Shown: piece after piece, positions 43,713-52,893 of the stretch
Layout: each line of letters starts with the position of its first letter
Position numbering within the stretch: the stretch's first letter is position 1
From: Rhizobium sp. BK313
GTDB taxonomy: Bacteria > Pseudomonadota > Alphaproteobacteria > Rhizobiales > Rhizobiaceae
Length of the DNA: 64,000 nt
Reading direction: 5' to 3'
Assembly: GCF_014193655.1 (NCBI RefSeq)
Contig: NZ_JACHZQ010000001.1
Location: 62,001-126,000 of the forward strand
Made by a program: the position numbers and the translations under genes
The notes under the pieces: generated by a model
The model's database searches: none
Told to the model about the DNA's origin: nothing
The model's input: the letters and a program-made list of their open reading frames with translations, nothing else

Positions 43713-44138
43713 CTATTTCCCGATGAGTTCCAGCATTGTCTTTGCCTGGGCCTCGGCTGCGCGTCGTCCCACTTGATCGACATAAGTCGACCCGCAGAAA
43801 TGCTTGAGATTCATGGTGTCGGTACGATCCTGCTCCGCGTGTCTGGAGTTGATGATCACGAGGCGCCAGGCGCAGCCGAGGATCTTGTCGGGTTGAATGG
43901 CGTTGTCGCAGCCCGTGCTCAGGCAGAATGCGACATTTCTCTGGCCCTGATACTTTCCGGCCGTGGCGTCATCGTATTCTGTTTTCCACATATCCCGCGT
44001 GTGCTGACAATTACCTGGATTGCCGCTTTGACTGCATACCATCGTCGAATTGATGTAGCTTTCGGCAGCCGGCCACAGCGGGGCGTCGACCAAGCTCACG
44101 CAGCCGCACGCAAACAGACCTGCCAGCAATAGCTGCAT
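43713..44138 (-). CDS. Small cysteine-rich putative lipoprotein, unknown function
   Basis: 141 aa from the ATG at 44138, chosen for its ribosome site (gagggagaatca) and because the protein then starts with a short export signal. MQLLLAGLFACGCVSL contains LFAC, a lipobox-like motif. The mature part has about six more cysteines (MVCSQSG, GNCQHTR, FCLSTGCD, ILGCAWR and KHFCGS), suggesting disulfides in the periplasm. The region CLSTGCDNAIQPDKILGCAW recalls short secreted SEL1-like sequences. I recognise no family. It converges with the esterase gene. Confidence 0.65.
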   Translation of the reverse strand: MQLLLAGLFACGCVSLVDAPLWPAAESYINSTMVCSQSGNPGNCQHTRDMWKTEYDDATAGKYQGQRNVAFCLSTGCDNAIQPDKILGCAWRLVIINSRHAEQDRTDTMNLKHFCGSTYVDQVGRRAAEAQAKTMLELIGK

Positions 44139-44347
44139 TGATTCTCCCTCTGCCGAATATTCATACCCTAAAGGCACCCGGAATATCCGCAAGACAAAGG
44201 AGTATTTGGGGCCGAGATAGGCGTGGCGGTTCTGCAACCGCTGCCTCCTCTTCTTGTGCCAGCGACATCTCTCGCCGCAAGCTTCGCTTGTAGGCTCTCC
44301 CGGCGCTCGATAATAGTCGAGGCTTAAAGGGGTTGGGGAGATTCGTC

Positions 44348-45244
44348 GTGACGCTGGCGGAGCAGCAGCAATATCGGCTGGGCGTGATCTATGTGGCGTT
44401 TTCAGCCCTGGCATGGTCGACGTCTGGTCTTTTCGTGCGCTCGATCCACGCCGATCTGATGACCATCCTCTTCTGCCGCGGCATCGTATCCGGCCTCGGC
44501 GTCTTCACGCTGTTTTTCTATATCGAGCGGGGTAATGCCTGGCGCATTCTTCGCTCCATGCGCGGGCCGTCGCTGGCCGCGACGGTGTTTTCCACCGCGT
44601 CGATGATCAGCGGCATCGGCTCGATCTATTACACCTCCGTCGCCGATGCGATGGTGATCTACGCGACTGTGCCTTTCGTCACTGCCGGTGTCGCCTATGT
44701 CTTCATCAAGGAACGCCCAAGTGTGGCGACGTTGGTCGCCAGCGCCGTGGCACTCCTTGGCGTGCTCGTGATGCTGTCCGGCGAGGCGGCCGGCAGCGGT
44801 GGTTGGCTTGGCAAGGTCTTGGCCGGCGTCATGACGTTTACGGTCGCCGGTCTCGCCGTCGTCATGCGGCAGCACCGGGATGTGCCGATGCTGCCGGCGA
44901 TGGCCTTGTCCGCGTGGCTCTGCTCCTTCATCACCTTCTGGTTCGCTTCGCCGTTGACAGTATCGGGCCATGATCTCGGCCTGATCATCGCCTTCGGCAT
45001 CATCCAGAACGCAATGGGTCTCAGCCTTTATACATTCGGTTCGCGACTGATCCCGGCCGCCGATGCCAGCTTGCTGACATCGCTCGAAGTGCCGCTGACG
45101 CCTTTGTGGGTCTGGATATTCCTCGCCGAGCGGCCGTCGCAGGCAACATTGATCGGTGGCCCGATCGTGCTTGCCGCGCTCTTCGGCCATATCCTGCTGG
45201 AAGTGAGGCGAAATCGGGCGGAAGAACCGGCGCAAGCACTCTGA
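44348..45244 (+). CDS. DMT-superfamily (EamA) transporter
   Basis: 298 aa from a GTG at 44348, which has GGGGAG seven bases upstream; a TTG fifteen bases earlier overlaps that site. It has about ten hydrophobic segments in two EamA repeats (about residues 10-140 and 155-290). Typical pieces are YVAFSALAWSTSGLFVRSIH and GSRLIPAADASLLTSLEVPL. It probably exports a small metabolite. It is followed after 62 bp by a RidA-like gene on the same strand. Confidence 0.87.
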   Translation: MTLAEQQQYRLGVIYVAFSALAWSTSGLFVRSIHADLMTILFCRGIVSGLGVFTLFFYIERGNAWRILRSMRGPSLAATVFSTASMISGIGSIYYTSVADAMVIYATVPFVTAGVAYVFIKERPSVATLVASAVALLGVLVMLSGEAAGSGGWLGKVLAGVMTFTVAGLAVVMRQHRDVPMLPAMALSAWLCSFITFWFASPLTVSGHDLGLIIAFGIIQNAMGLSLYTFGSRLIPAADASLLTSLEVPLTPLWVWIFLAERPSQATLIGGPIVLAALFGHILLEVRRNRAEEPAQAL

Positions 45245-45306
45245 GCGGCTTGCCCGGCTGCCAGCGAAATGCTGAAGTCGGCCCGATCAAATGGGAACCG
45301 ACGACG

Positions 45307-45696
45307 ATGAAAAAGACCTTCAATCCGCCCTCCGTCCGCCGTCCCTTCGGCAACTACAATCATGGCCTGCTGGTGCCGCCCGGCGCGAGCCTCTTGGTCA
45401 CGTCCGGCCAACTCGGCATTGCGCTTGACGATAGCGTTCCACCTGACATCACCAGGCAGGCGGAACTCTGCTTCGAGGCGATCAAGGTGATCCTCGAGGA
45501 GGCGGGCATGAGCTTCGCCGACGTCATCCGCATTTCCGGCTTCGTCACCAGACGCGAGGATTTTCCCGCCTATATGGCTGTCCGTGACCGCTACACGCTC
45601 GACCCGAAACCGGTTTCGACGCTGATCATTGTCGGCGGATTCACGCGGCCGGAGTTTCTGGTGGAGGTTGAGGTTACCGCAGCGAAGGTAACGTAA
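45307..45696 (+). CDS. RidA-family protein
   Basis: 129 aa with the YjgF/RidA fold: GNYNHGLLVPPGASLLVTSG and DVIRISGFVTRREDFPAYM. RidA deaminates reactive enamine/imine intermediates formed by PLP enzymes. The usual Arg that binds the carboxylate (here ITRQAEL or VTRREDF region) cannot be assigned with certainty, so it may belong to a RidA-like subgroup. The ATG at 45307 has moderate spacing from gggaacc. Confidence 0.88.
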   Translation: MKKTFNPPSVRRPFGNYNHGLLVPPGASLLVTSGQLGIALDDSVPPDITRQAELCFEAIKVILEEAGMSFADVIRISGFVTRREDFPAYMAVRDRYTLDPKPVSTLIIVGGFTRPEFLVEVEVTAAKVT

Positions 45697-45778
45697 AAGC
45701 ACCCTGCAGCGAGCAGATGGTTGACCTGTGAGGTCGACGCAGGTTTGGGCGGATGCTATCGGGCGTTTGGAGGCGAAT

Positions 45779-46516
45779 GTGACCCAGAACATCTACGACG
45801 ATCCGGACTTTTTCGAAGGCTACTCCCAGCTTCAACGATCGATCGACGGATTGGCGGGCGCGGCGGAATGGCCGTCGATGCGGGCGATGCTGCCCGAGTT
45901 GCATGGCCTTGATATCGTTGATCTTGGCTGCGGCTTTGGTTGGTTCTGCCGCTGGGCGAGGGAGCACGGCGCCTCCGGCATATTGGGTTTGGATGTCTCC
46001 GACAATATGCTGGCACGCGCCCAGGCCGAAACGGAAGGTGAGGGTATTCGCTACGCCAAGGCCGATCTTGAAAATCTCCAGCTTCCGGCGGCTGCTTTCG
46101 ATCTCGTCTACAGTTCGCTTGCTTTTCACTACATCAGAAACTTTGCCGGGCTTCTGGCCACAATCCATCAGGCGTTGAAGCCAGGCGGTCGACTGATTTT
46201 CTCGATCGAGCACCCGATCTACATGGCGCCGCGACGTCCGGATTGGCTGGTCGATGCCGAAGGCTATAAGACGTGGCCGCTTGACAGCTATCAGATGGAG
46301 GGACCGCGGGTGACGAACTGGCTCGCGGAAGGTGTCGTAAAGCAGCACCGCACGATGGGAACGACGCTCAACCTACTGATAGGCAGTGGTTTTCGGATTA
46401 TGCATGTCGAAGAGTGGACGCCGACCGACGAGGACCTGGCCATGTATCCGGATCGAGTAATCGAGCGCGAGCGACCGATGTTCCTGTTGATATCGACGTT
46501 AAAGCCGTCGTACTGA
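45779..46516 (+). CDS. Class I SAM-dependent methyltransferase
   Basis: 245 aa from a GTG at 45779 with ggaggcgaat directly upstream; an alternative GTG at 45728 would add 17 residues. Motif I is IVDLGCGFGWFCRW, followed by LGLDVSDNMLARA (acidic loop) and DLVYSSLAFHYIRN. This resembles the UbiE/BioC-type fold. The methyl acceptor is unknown. It converges with the oxidoreductase gene at 46554. Confidence 0.88.
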   Translation: MTQNIYDDPDFFEGYSQLQRSIDGLAGAAEWPSMRAMLPELHGLDIVDLGCGFGWFCRWAREHGASGILGLDVSDNMLARAQAETEGEGIRYAKADLENLQLPAAAFDLVYSSLAFHYIRNFAGLLATIHQALKPGGRLIFSIEHPIYMAPRRPDWLVDAEGYKTWPLDSYQMEGPRVTNWLAEGVVKQHRTMGTTLNLLIGSGFRIMHVEEWTPTDEDLAMYPDRVIERERPMFLLISTLKPSY

Positions 46517-46553
46517 CGTCGGGTGCTCATCGCCAAGATGGGCGGTGCGATTT

Positions 46554-47135
46554 CTAGAAGCGCTCCATTTCCCGCTTCACCTTTTCCAGGAACCGCTTTC
46601 TCGTCTCATCCGTCGAGCGGTTCATGTCGTAGTGTGCGAGGAAGACGACCGGGGCAAAGGGTTTGATCATCGCGCGGAGCATGCGCTTGATGATCTTCTT
46701 CGGCGGGTTGCCGACGATGAAGGCGCGGAAGGGATCGGCGCCGTAGGTCATCACGGCGCCGAGCTTGCGGATGTGCCGCAATTTCGAGGTCACTTTGCCG
46801 TTTACAAGTTCGAAGGTCACACCCGGCAACCAGACGCGGTCGAAATAGCCCTTCAGGATCGCCGGAAAACCGAAATTCCAGACTGGCGTCACGATGACGA
46901 GCGCTTCCGCCCGCTGCAGGCGCTCGACATAGGATTTCACCGCCTCGGTATTTTCCGGATAATCGTGATAGATCATCCGGTCGTGGCGGGAGAGCACGGG
47001 GTCGAAGCCCTCGGCATAGAGATTGCAGTCGTCGACCTCATGACCGGCCGTTTTCAGGCTCTCGATCGTCTGCCGGTGCAGGGCTGCGCCAAAACTTTCC
47101 TCGACGGGATGCGAATGGAGGACGAGAACCCTCAT
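46554..47135 (-). CDS. NAD(P)H-dependent flavodoxin-fold oxidoreductase
   Basis: 193 aa of the NQO1/MdaB/KefF family. It begins MRVLVLHSHPVEESFGAAL, the flavin-binding loop, and contains TPVWNFGFPAILKGYFDRVW, a family signature. It reduces quinones or similar acceptors with FMN/FAD. It is the last gene of the six-gene minus-strand operon and overlaps the preceding oxidase gene by 4 bp, so it may handle electrons or quinone products from that oxidase. Confidence 0.9.
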   Translation of the reverse strand: MRVLVLHSHPVEESFGAALHRQTIESLKTAGHEVDDCNLYAEGFDPVLSRHDRMIYHDYPENTEAVKSYVERLQRAEALVIVTPVWNFGFPAILKGYFDRVWLPGVTFELVNGKVTSKLRHIRKLGAVMTYGADPFRAFIVGNPPKKIIKRMLRAMIKPFAPVVFLAHYDMNRSTDETRKRFLEKVKREMERF

Positions 47136-48541
47136 GAGGCCTCCATCAGCGCCGCAAGGCCAGGAAAGAGATAGTTCTTGCCGGCCTTGAAATCGAAGTT
47201 CGGGTTGTCCCAGGCGATCATCTTGCCGGGGTTCAGCAGGCCCTTCGGGTCAGTCTCTTTCTTGAAGGCGAGCTGGACGATATCCGTCTGCTTCATGCCG
47301 CCTTCTTCTAGCGTATAGCGGTGCGGATTGAAGATCGGGCAGCCATGGTCCTGATGGATGCGGATGATCTCTTCCAGCCGCGCCTCCGTCGTGTAGCGCA
47401 CCAGCGGCAGACCGGAGCACTGGATCTGGCCGTCGAACTTGATGAATTCGAGATGGCCTGGCACTTCGTCGCCGAAGATCTCGACCATCTTCTGTACCTT
47501 CGCGACGTGATCCGGACCCGGATACTGCACTTGCAGATAGGTGATGGTTGGGTCGACCTTGATGGCGCGCAGCGTCGTGTGGTTCCAGGCGAGCTCATAG
47601 GCATGCGGGATGCCCTTCATGCTCTCGACCTTGTCGGAGCGGAAGGTGATTTCGCCCTTCTGCTGGCCGGTAAAAGCCAGGAACGGGTCCATGGAATGCG
47701 GCGCGATCATCAGTGCCACGATCGATTGGCCCTGACGGATATAGGGCTTGTGCCGGCTGAAATATTCGAAAGGGATGGGCGCGGCGATCGGTGCGATTTC
47801 CTTGACCAGGATGCCGTTGCATTTGGCGAGCGCGTCGGAGAAGCGGACGGCTTCCATGAAATCATCATAGCCGACCAGCACGTCCACCCAGTCGTAGGCC
47901 GGGGCGAGCGGCATTTCGATCTCGGTGATGATGCCGTTGGTGCCGTAGGCGTGGCTGACCTTGGTCAGGTCCCAGCCGGTGAGATCGAGCACGCGCGGCT
48001 CGGCCTCCATTGTGACGACGCGGAGCCGCAGGATATTGCCGATATCGCGCAACCCGCCCCAGGTGATCGAGCCAACGCCGCCGGAACCGCCGGCGATGAA
48101 GCCGCCGATCGTCGCCGTCTGCGCGGTCGAGGGGTGAAAGCGAAGTTCCTGTCCGGAATGCGCCTTTGTCTGGCGGTCGAGCTCGGCGATGACGATGCCT
48201 GGCTCGCAGATGACGCGGCCGGGGTGGATTTCCTTGATCTTGTTCATGGCCGCGAGGTTCAAGACGATGCCGCCGGAAAGCGGCATGGCCTGGCCGTAAT
48301 TGCCGGTGCCGGCGCCGCGCGGGGTAACCGGCACATCATGGGCATAGGCGACCCTCAGCGTTCGGATTACCTCTTCCTCGGTCTTCGGTGTCACGACGAG
48401 GTCGGCGGTGACATTGTCGAGCTGTGCCTTCAGGATCGGCGAATACCAGTAGAAATCCCGACTCTTCTGGCGCACCAGCGCCGGATTGTCTTCGACGGCG
48501 ATGCCCTCGAGTTCTTTCTTGATGAGCTGATAATCCGGCAT
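47132..48541 (-). CDS. FAD-linked (GlcD-type) oxidase
   Basis: 469 aa from the ATG at 48541 (ggagcgtgac upstream, one base after the preceding stop). It has a PCMH-type FAD domain: VTPRGAGTGNYGQAMPLSGG and GFIAGGSGGVGSITWGGLRD. The C-terminal substrate domain ends with DPKGLLNPGKMIAWD, as in glycolate/lactate oxidases. It lies between the amidohydrolase and the NAD(P)H oxidoreductase genes in one operon, so it should oxidise a hydroxyacid or related product of amidohydrolase action. Confidence 0.88.
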   Translation of the reverse strand: MPDYQLIKKELEGIAVEDNPALVRQKSRDFYWYSPILKAQLDNVTADLVVTPKTEEEVIRTLRVAYAHDVPVTPRGAGTGNYGQAMPLSGGIVLNLAAMNKIKEIHPGRVICEPGIVIAELDRQTKAHSGQELRFHPSTAQTATIGGFIAGGSGGVGSITWGGLRDIGNILRLRVVTMEAEPRVLDLTGWDLTKVSHAYGTNGIITEIEMPLAPAYDWVDVLVGYDDFMEAVRFSDALAKCNGILVKEIAPIAAPIPFEYFSRHKPYIRQGQSIVALMIAPHSMDPFLAFTGQQKGEITFRSDKVESMKGIPHAYELAWNHTTLRAIKVDPTITYLQVQYPGPDHVAKVQKMVEIFGDEVPGHLEFIKFDGQIQCSGLPLVRYTTEARLEEIIRIHQDHGCPIFNPHRYTLEEGGMKQTDIVQLAFKKETDPKGLLNPGKMIAWDNPNFDFKAGKNYLFPGLAALMEAS

Positions 48542-48542
48542 G

Positions 48543-49856
48543 TCACGCTCCAATAACGGTATCGAGTTCACGGTAATCCGGCAGGCTGCGGTCGATCACC
48601 TTGCCTTTGCGAAGGACGACGCGGTCGGACTGCGGACGGGAGAGGAATTCGCTCCAGCGCCTGGCGCTGAAGAGAACGAGATCGGCAGGGCTGCCGACGG
48701 CGATGCGGCCGATATCGGAGCGGCCGAGAATATCGGCAGGCGAGGTGGTGATAACCCGGGCAGCCGTATCCAGCGGATGATCGAGATGCAGGATGCGCAC
48801 GGCCTCGCGGAAGACCTCGACGGGATCGAGATCGCCGTAGGCGTAGAAGGGGTCGCGGGTATTGTCGGAGGCGACGGCAGTCGGCACGCCGGCGGCGGCT
48901 AGCTCATGCAGCAAGGTGACGCCGCGCCAGCGGGGCGTGCGGCCCGGTCGGCGGTCCTGCAAATACATGTTGCACATCGGGAGGGAGACGACGGAGATCC
49001 CGGCCTTGGCAACGAGATCGATCGTGGCCGCGGCGACATCCTCGTCCTGGCGGGCGAGCGAGCAGCAATGGCCGGCGGTGACCTTGCCGGTGAAGCCGTT
49101 GCGCAGCACCGCCTCGGCAATCACTTTCAGCGTCAGCACCTGTTTGTCCTCGGTCTCATCGACATGCAGGTCGATATCGAGGCCGCTGTCCATCGCGGCG
49201 TGGATCAGCTTGTCGAGCTGGCGGTCGATATCGGGGTTCATCTGCATGACGCCGCCGATCAGGCCACCGGCATCGCGGATCACCATGAGGAGATCGGCGA
49301 AGAAGGCGTCCTCGGCCATGGCATCGAGCGGGAACAGGGCGACAGCCTGCAGCGCGATCTTGTCTTTCCAGGCCTCGCGCACCTCCGAGAACACTTCGAA
49401 GGAAATGCGGTGCTGCGGCGCCAGCGAATCGAGATGGGTGCGGATCAGGCTGGTGCCGTGGGCATAGGCCGAGCGCAGTGAGAATTCCATGCGCTTCCTG
49501 ACATCGGCAGCCGACCAGTTGGCCTCGCGGTCAGCGCGCACGGCGTCGAGGGCGCCCACGAAACTGCCGTCCGGATTGGCGCGGCGCTCCCAGATGTGGC
49601 CCTTGTCGAGATGGGTATGCATGTCGGCGAAGGTTGGCCAGATCATGCCGTCTCTCATGTCGGCCTTGGCGAATTCCGACGGCGCGCTGCCGGCCGGCAG
49701 GATGTCCTTGATGAGGCCATCCGCAACCACGATGTCGGCTTTCATAAGGCCCTCGCTTGAGGGGCCGCTGAAGCCGGCGACAGTCACGGCCGGGACAGTG
49801 GCGTTGCTCAGCACGAAGCGCGCCGCGTTCGGCGGGGACATGAAGGAATAGGACAT
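48543..49856 (-). CDS. Cytosine-deaminase-like amidohydrolase
   Basis: 437 aa. Metal ligands are in FADMHTHLDKGHIW (HxH), DIDLHVDETEDKQVLTL, VTAGHCCSLARQDE and VASDNTRDPFYAYGDLDPV (catalytic Asp). This set matches the CodA/AtzC branch of the amidohydrolase superfamily, which deaminates cytosine, creatinine and triazine-like rings. The start overlaps the permease stop (TGATG). It is the first enzyme gene after the ABC transporter in the operon. The transported ring compound is the likely substrate. Confidence 0.9.
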   Translation of the reverse strand: MSYSFMSPPNAARFVLSNATVPAVTVAGFSGPSSEGLMKADIVVADGLIKDILPAGSAPSEFAKADMRDGMIWPTFADMHTHLDKGHIWERRANPDGSFVGALDAVRADREANWSAADVRKRMEFSLRSAYAHGTSLIRTHLDSLAPQHRISFEVFSEVREAWKDKIALQAVALFPLDAMAEDAFFADLLMVIRDAGGLIGGVMQMNPDIDRQLDKLIHAAMDSGLDIDLHVDETEDKQVLTLKVIAEAVLRNGFTGKVTAGHCCSLARQDEDVAAATIDLVAKAGISVVSLPMCNMYLQDRRPGRTPRWRGVTLLHELAAAGVPTAVASDNTRDPFYAYGDLDPVEVFREAVRILHLDHPLDTAARVITTSPADILGRSDIGRIAVGSPADLVLFSARRWSEFLSRPQSDRVVLRKGKVIDRSLPDYRELDTVIGA

Positions 49857-50722
49857 CAGTTTTCCCGCTTGAGGCTGCTTTCATGCCAGCGATGCAGGCT
49901 CAGCCATGAGATGAAGGAGGTGAGGGCGAAGATGGCGACGCCAAGCGCCGAAAGGAGCAGCAGGGCGGCAAACAGGCGGGGCATGTTCTGACGGTATTGC
50001 GCCTCGAGAAGGCGGAAGGCGAGGCCGGAATTGGGACCACCGGAACCGGCGGCGAATTCAGCGACCACGGAGGCGATCAGTGACAGGCCGCCGCCGATCC
50101 TGAGGCCCGTCATGAAATAGGGCTGGGCCGCCGGCAGCTTCAGATGCAACAGCATCTGCCAGCGCGAGGCGCCGTAAAGATCGAAGAGGTTCAGGAGATT
50201 ATGGTCGACGCTCTTCAGGCCTTGCACCATGTTGGAGAGGATTGGAAAGAAGGCGACGAGGAAGCCGCAGATCAGCAGCGCGGATTCGCGGGTCGGCGCG
50301 TAGATCAGGATCAACGGTGCGATCGCAACGATCGGCGTCACCTGCAGGATGACGGCGAGCGGATAGAAGGCGAGTTCGATCCAGCGCGATTGCACCAGGA
50401 AAATCGCAAAGCCGACGCCGCCGATCAGCGCCAGTGCCAGCGAGATGAAGGTGATCTCGGTTGTCACCCAAAGCGCCGGTGAGAGAATGCCCCAATCGGA
50501 CACCAGCGATTTCGCGACGGCGAGCGGACTCGGCAGGATATATTGCGGAATTTCGGCGCCGATGACGAGAAGCTGCCAGAGGACGACCAAGACGACAACG
50601 GTCAAGATCGGTACGATAATGCCGAGGGAGCGTTCGGCAATCCTGGTCCGCACGGCCGCTTCCGGTGGCGCATCGGCCGCTTCTGCGGAGAGGTTGACGG
50701 ATAGGCTGGTGCTGTCACTCAT
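49856..50722 (-). CDS. NitT/TauT-type ABC transporter permease
   Basis: 288 aa from the ATG at 50722, overlapping the ATPase stop by one base (TGATG). Six hydrophobic segments follow an N-terminal 30-residue cytoplasmic tail. The coupling region LFDLYGASRWQMLLHLKLPA is the EAA-type loop. It belongs to the BPD_transp_1 family used for nitrate, sulfonates and pyrimidine-like compounds. It works with the adjacent ATPase and NMT1-type binding protein. Confidence 0.9.
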   Translation of the reverse strand: MSDSTSLSVNLSAEAADAPPEAAVRTRIAERSLGIIVPILTVVVLVVLWQLLVIGAEIPQYILPSPLAVAKSLVSDWGILSPALWVTTEITFISLALALIGGVGFAIFLVQSRWIELAFYPLAVILQVTPIVAIAPLILIYAPTRESALLICGFLVAFFPILSNMVQGLKSVDHNLLNLFDLYGASRWQMLLHLKLPAAQPYFMTGLRIGGGLSLIASVVAEFAAGSGGPNSGLAFRLLEAQYRQNMPRLFAALLLLSALGVAIFALTSFISWLSLHRWHESSLKREN

Positions 50723-51558
50723 CAATGGGCCTCCGGCCAACCAATGGCCTCGATCAGGGAACGGGACACCTTTTCACAAACTTGCCGGTATTCCTCGGAA
50801 GACCGGTAGAGGGGATCGCGCTCGCCGCTGGTGTCCAAGGGAAAGTCTGTATGCACACGGCCGGGCCGCGCCTTCATGACCACGATGCGGTTTGAAAGAT
50901 AGGCGGACTCGTAGACGGAATGGGTGACGAAGATCACCGTGATGCCGGTGGTCTTCCACAGCCGCAGCACATCGTCGTTGAGCTTCTGGCGGGTGATCTC
51001 GTCGAGTGCTGCAAAGGGTTCGTCCATCAGCAGCAGCTTCGGCTTGGTGACCAGCGCACGGGCGATGGACACGCGCATCTTCATGCCACCAGACAATTCG
51101 CGTGGATAGGCGTCGGCGAAATCCTGCAGACCGACGGTCGCCAATGTGCCCATGATCTGGTCGTAGGCGGCCACTTTGGAAACGCCGCGTAGCTTCAGCG
51201 GTAGATGGACATTGCCGAAGACGGTCTTCCAGGGCAGCAGCGTCGGTTCCTGAAAGACGAAGCTGATGTCGCCCTCCGGAAGGCCCTTGGAATTGATGCG
51301 TGAACTCGGCCAGTCGATCGTGCCGCTGGAGGCTCCGCCAAGGCCGGCGATGATGCGCAGCGCCGTCGACTTGCCACAGCCGGAGGGACCAAGCAGGCTG
51401 ATGAACTCACCGCTTTCAACATTGATCGACATGCCGGAGAGCGCCAGCGTGCCGTTGGAGAAGAGTTTGGAGACCTGCTCCATAACGACCAGCGGCCGCT
51501 TGCGCAGCTCGGTCTTGGTGGTTGCAATTGCTTCAGACGGGGTCATGGTTCGGCTCAT
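50722..51558 (-). CDS. NitT/TauT-type ABC transporter ATPase
   Basis: 278 aa from the ATG at 51558; a longer frame extends into a repeat region. Walker A is LLGPSGCGKSTALRIIAGL, the signature is LSGGMKMRVSIARALV, and Walker B is LLLMDEPFAALDE. The H-loop is FVTHSVYESAYLS. It energises the adjacent permease. A block of hairpins separates it from the upstream binding-protein gene, probably adjusting relative expression. Confidence 0.93.
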   Translation of the reverse strand: MSRTMTPSEAIATTKTELRKRPLVVMEQVSKLFSNGTLALSGMSINVESGEFISLLGPSGCGKSTALRIIAGLGGASSGTIDWPSSRINSKGLPEGDISFVFQEPTLLPWKTVFGNVHLPLKLRGVSKVAAYDQIMGTLATVGLQDFADAYPRELSGGMKMRVSIARALVTKPKLLLMDEPFAALDEITRQKLNDDVLRLWKTTGITVIFVTHSVYESAYLSNRIVVMKARPGRVHTDFPLDTSGERDPLYRSSEEYRQVCEKVSRSLIEAIGWPEAH

Positions 51559-51567
51559 TGTTGATCC

Positions 51568-51685
51568 ACCCTCCCCTTGAGGGGGAGGGTCGGAGCGAAG
51601 CTCCGGGGTGGGGTGATCCCTAGCATCTCCGGGTGTTACCCCCACCCGCCACTTTGCGGCGACCTCCCCCCTTCAAGGCGGAGGT
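51568..51685. repeat. Triple stem-loop element inside the ABC operon
   Basis: Three hairpins lie between the binding-protein and ATPase genes. ACCCTCCCC/GGGGAGGGT (51568-51590, 5-nt loop) and CGGAGC-GAA-GCTCCG (51591-51605) are perfect. ACCTCC/GGAGGT (51662-51667 and 51680-51685) closes a third. A GGGGTGGGGT/ACCCCCACCC pair spans the middle. The mosaic, high-GC make-up is that of a dispersed palindromic repeat. It may stabilise the binding-protein message. Confidence 0.6.
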
Positions 51686-51692
51686 ACTGAAC

Positions 51693-52709
51693 TTACTTCT
51701 TCAGCGCCATCCCGACACCCTTGCAGACGAACTGCGAGTCGAAAGCCTTCTTGTAATCCGTGTCGGCGTCGAAGAGCTTGATCTGCACCATTTGGTCGAA
51801 GAACTTCTTGTAGTGCGCGTCGGTGATACAGCCGATGCCCTTGTCGACGGCGTCGCCGGATTCCACGATGCCGTACTCCTTCATCTTGGCGATGGAATAG
51901 GCGATCTGTTCGTCCGTCATATCGGGATTGTCTTTCTTGATCAGATCGTTGGCCGCCTTGTTGTCGCCGTAGAGATAATTGTACCAGCCTTCGATTGAGG
52001 CGTTGACGAAGCGCTGCACAAGGTCGGGATTCTTCTGAACCAATGACGTCTGCGTCGTGATCATCGTCGCGTAGGGCGAATAGCCGGCGTCGGCGAGCAG
52101 GAACACCTTCGGCTCCCAGCCGGTCTGCTTCTGGATTTCATAGGGTTCGGAGGTCAGAAAGCCCTGCTGAGCCGACTGCTTGTCGGCAAGGAACGGCGCC
52201 GGGCTGAAATTATAAGGCTTGAACTGCTCGTCCTTGAAGCCGGGGAAGTTCGCCTTCATCCACTCGAAATAGGTGATGTAGCCGTCCTTGCTCATGAACA
52301 GGGTCGGCAGCTTGGCGAGGTCCTCGAATTTCTCCACGCCGGCGTCCGGATGGGCGATCAGCACCTGCGGATACTTCTGGAATATCGCGGCGACATCGAC
52401 AATTGGGATGCCTTGTTTGACGGCATCGATTTCCTGCTGCGGGCCGCCCATATAAAAGTCGATCTTGCCGGAGATCAGCAGCGCCTGGTTGGCAGCGTTC
52501 GGGCCGCCCTGGACAATTTCAACATCCAGGCCGTATTTTTTGTAGGTGCCGTCGGCGATCGCCTGGTAGAAGCCGCCATGTTCAGCCTCGGCCAGCCAAT
52601 TGGTCCCATACGTCACCTTGTCGAGGGCACTCGCGGGCTCAGCCGCGGCAATAGAGGCCAGCAGGCCCATGACGGCGAGAAATGCTTTGGTCTTCAATGC
52701 ATTGGACAT
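51693..52709 (-). CDS. NMT1/THI5-like periplasmic binding protein
   Basis: 338 aa. A signal peptide (LAVMGLLASIAAAEPASA, cleaved before LDKV) is followed by VTYGTNWLAEAEHGGFYQAI and LDVEIVQGGPNAANQALLIS, the hallmarks of the NMT1/THI5 family that binds pyrimidine precursors, riboflavin and other heterocycles. It heads the minus-strand operon with the transporter and catabolic genes. The family and the cytosine-deaminase-like enzyme downstream both point to a nitrogen-heterocycle ligand. Confidence 0.92.
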   Translation of the reverse strand: MSNALKTKAFLAVMGLLASIAAAEPASALDKVTYGTNWLAEAEHGGFYQAIADGTYKKYGLDVEIVQGGPNAANQALLISGKIDFYMGGPQQEIDAVKQGIPIVDVAAIFQKYPQVLIAHPDAGVEKFEDLAKLPTLFMSKDGYITYFEWMKANFPGFKDEQFKPYNFSPAPFLADKQSAQQGFLTSEPYEIQKQTGWEPKVFLLADAGYSPYATMITTQTSLVQKNPDLVQRFVNASIEGWYNYLYGDNKAANDLIKKDNPDMTDEQIAYSIAKMKEYGIVESGDAVDKGIGCITDAHYKKFFDQMVQIKLFDADTDYKKAFDSQFVCKGVGMALKK

Positions 52710-52815
52710 GGCCGGTTGTTCCCCTTATCTGCCATGGGACGCCGCCAGTGACGCCCATTTTCTGCATTTGAGCGATTGCCTTGCGCTTTGAAAAGCATCA
52801 AAATTCGTGCGCATT

Positions 52816-52832
52816 GATGCCTTTTAGGCATC
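52816..52832. promoter_or_regulatory. Candidate LysR-type binding site
   Basis: GATGCC-TTTTA-GGCATC is a perfect 6-bp inverted repeat with a 5-nt centre; with flanking bases it reads T-N-GATGCC...GGCATC-T. It lies in the 184-bp gap between the divergent binding-protein operon and LysR gene, where a LysR protein would be expected to bind. Confidence 0.45.
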
Positions 52833-52893
52833 TCAGCCCGCGCCTGTGCCTAAATTGTGCGGCCTGGGCAAATTTTATGCAATGGGGATGTGT

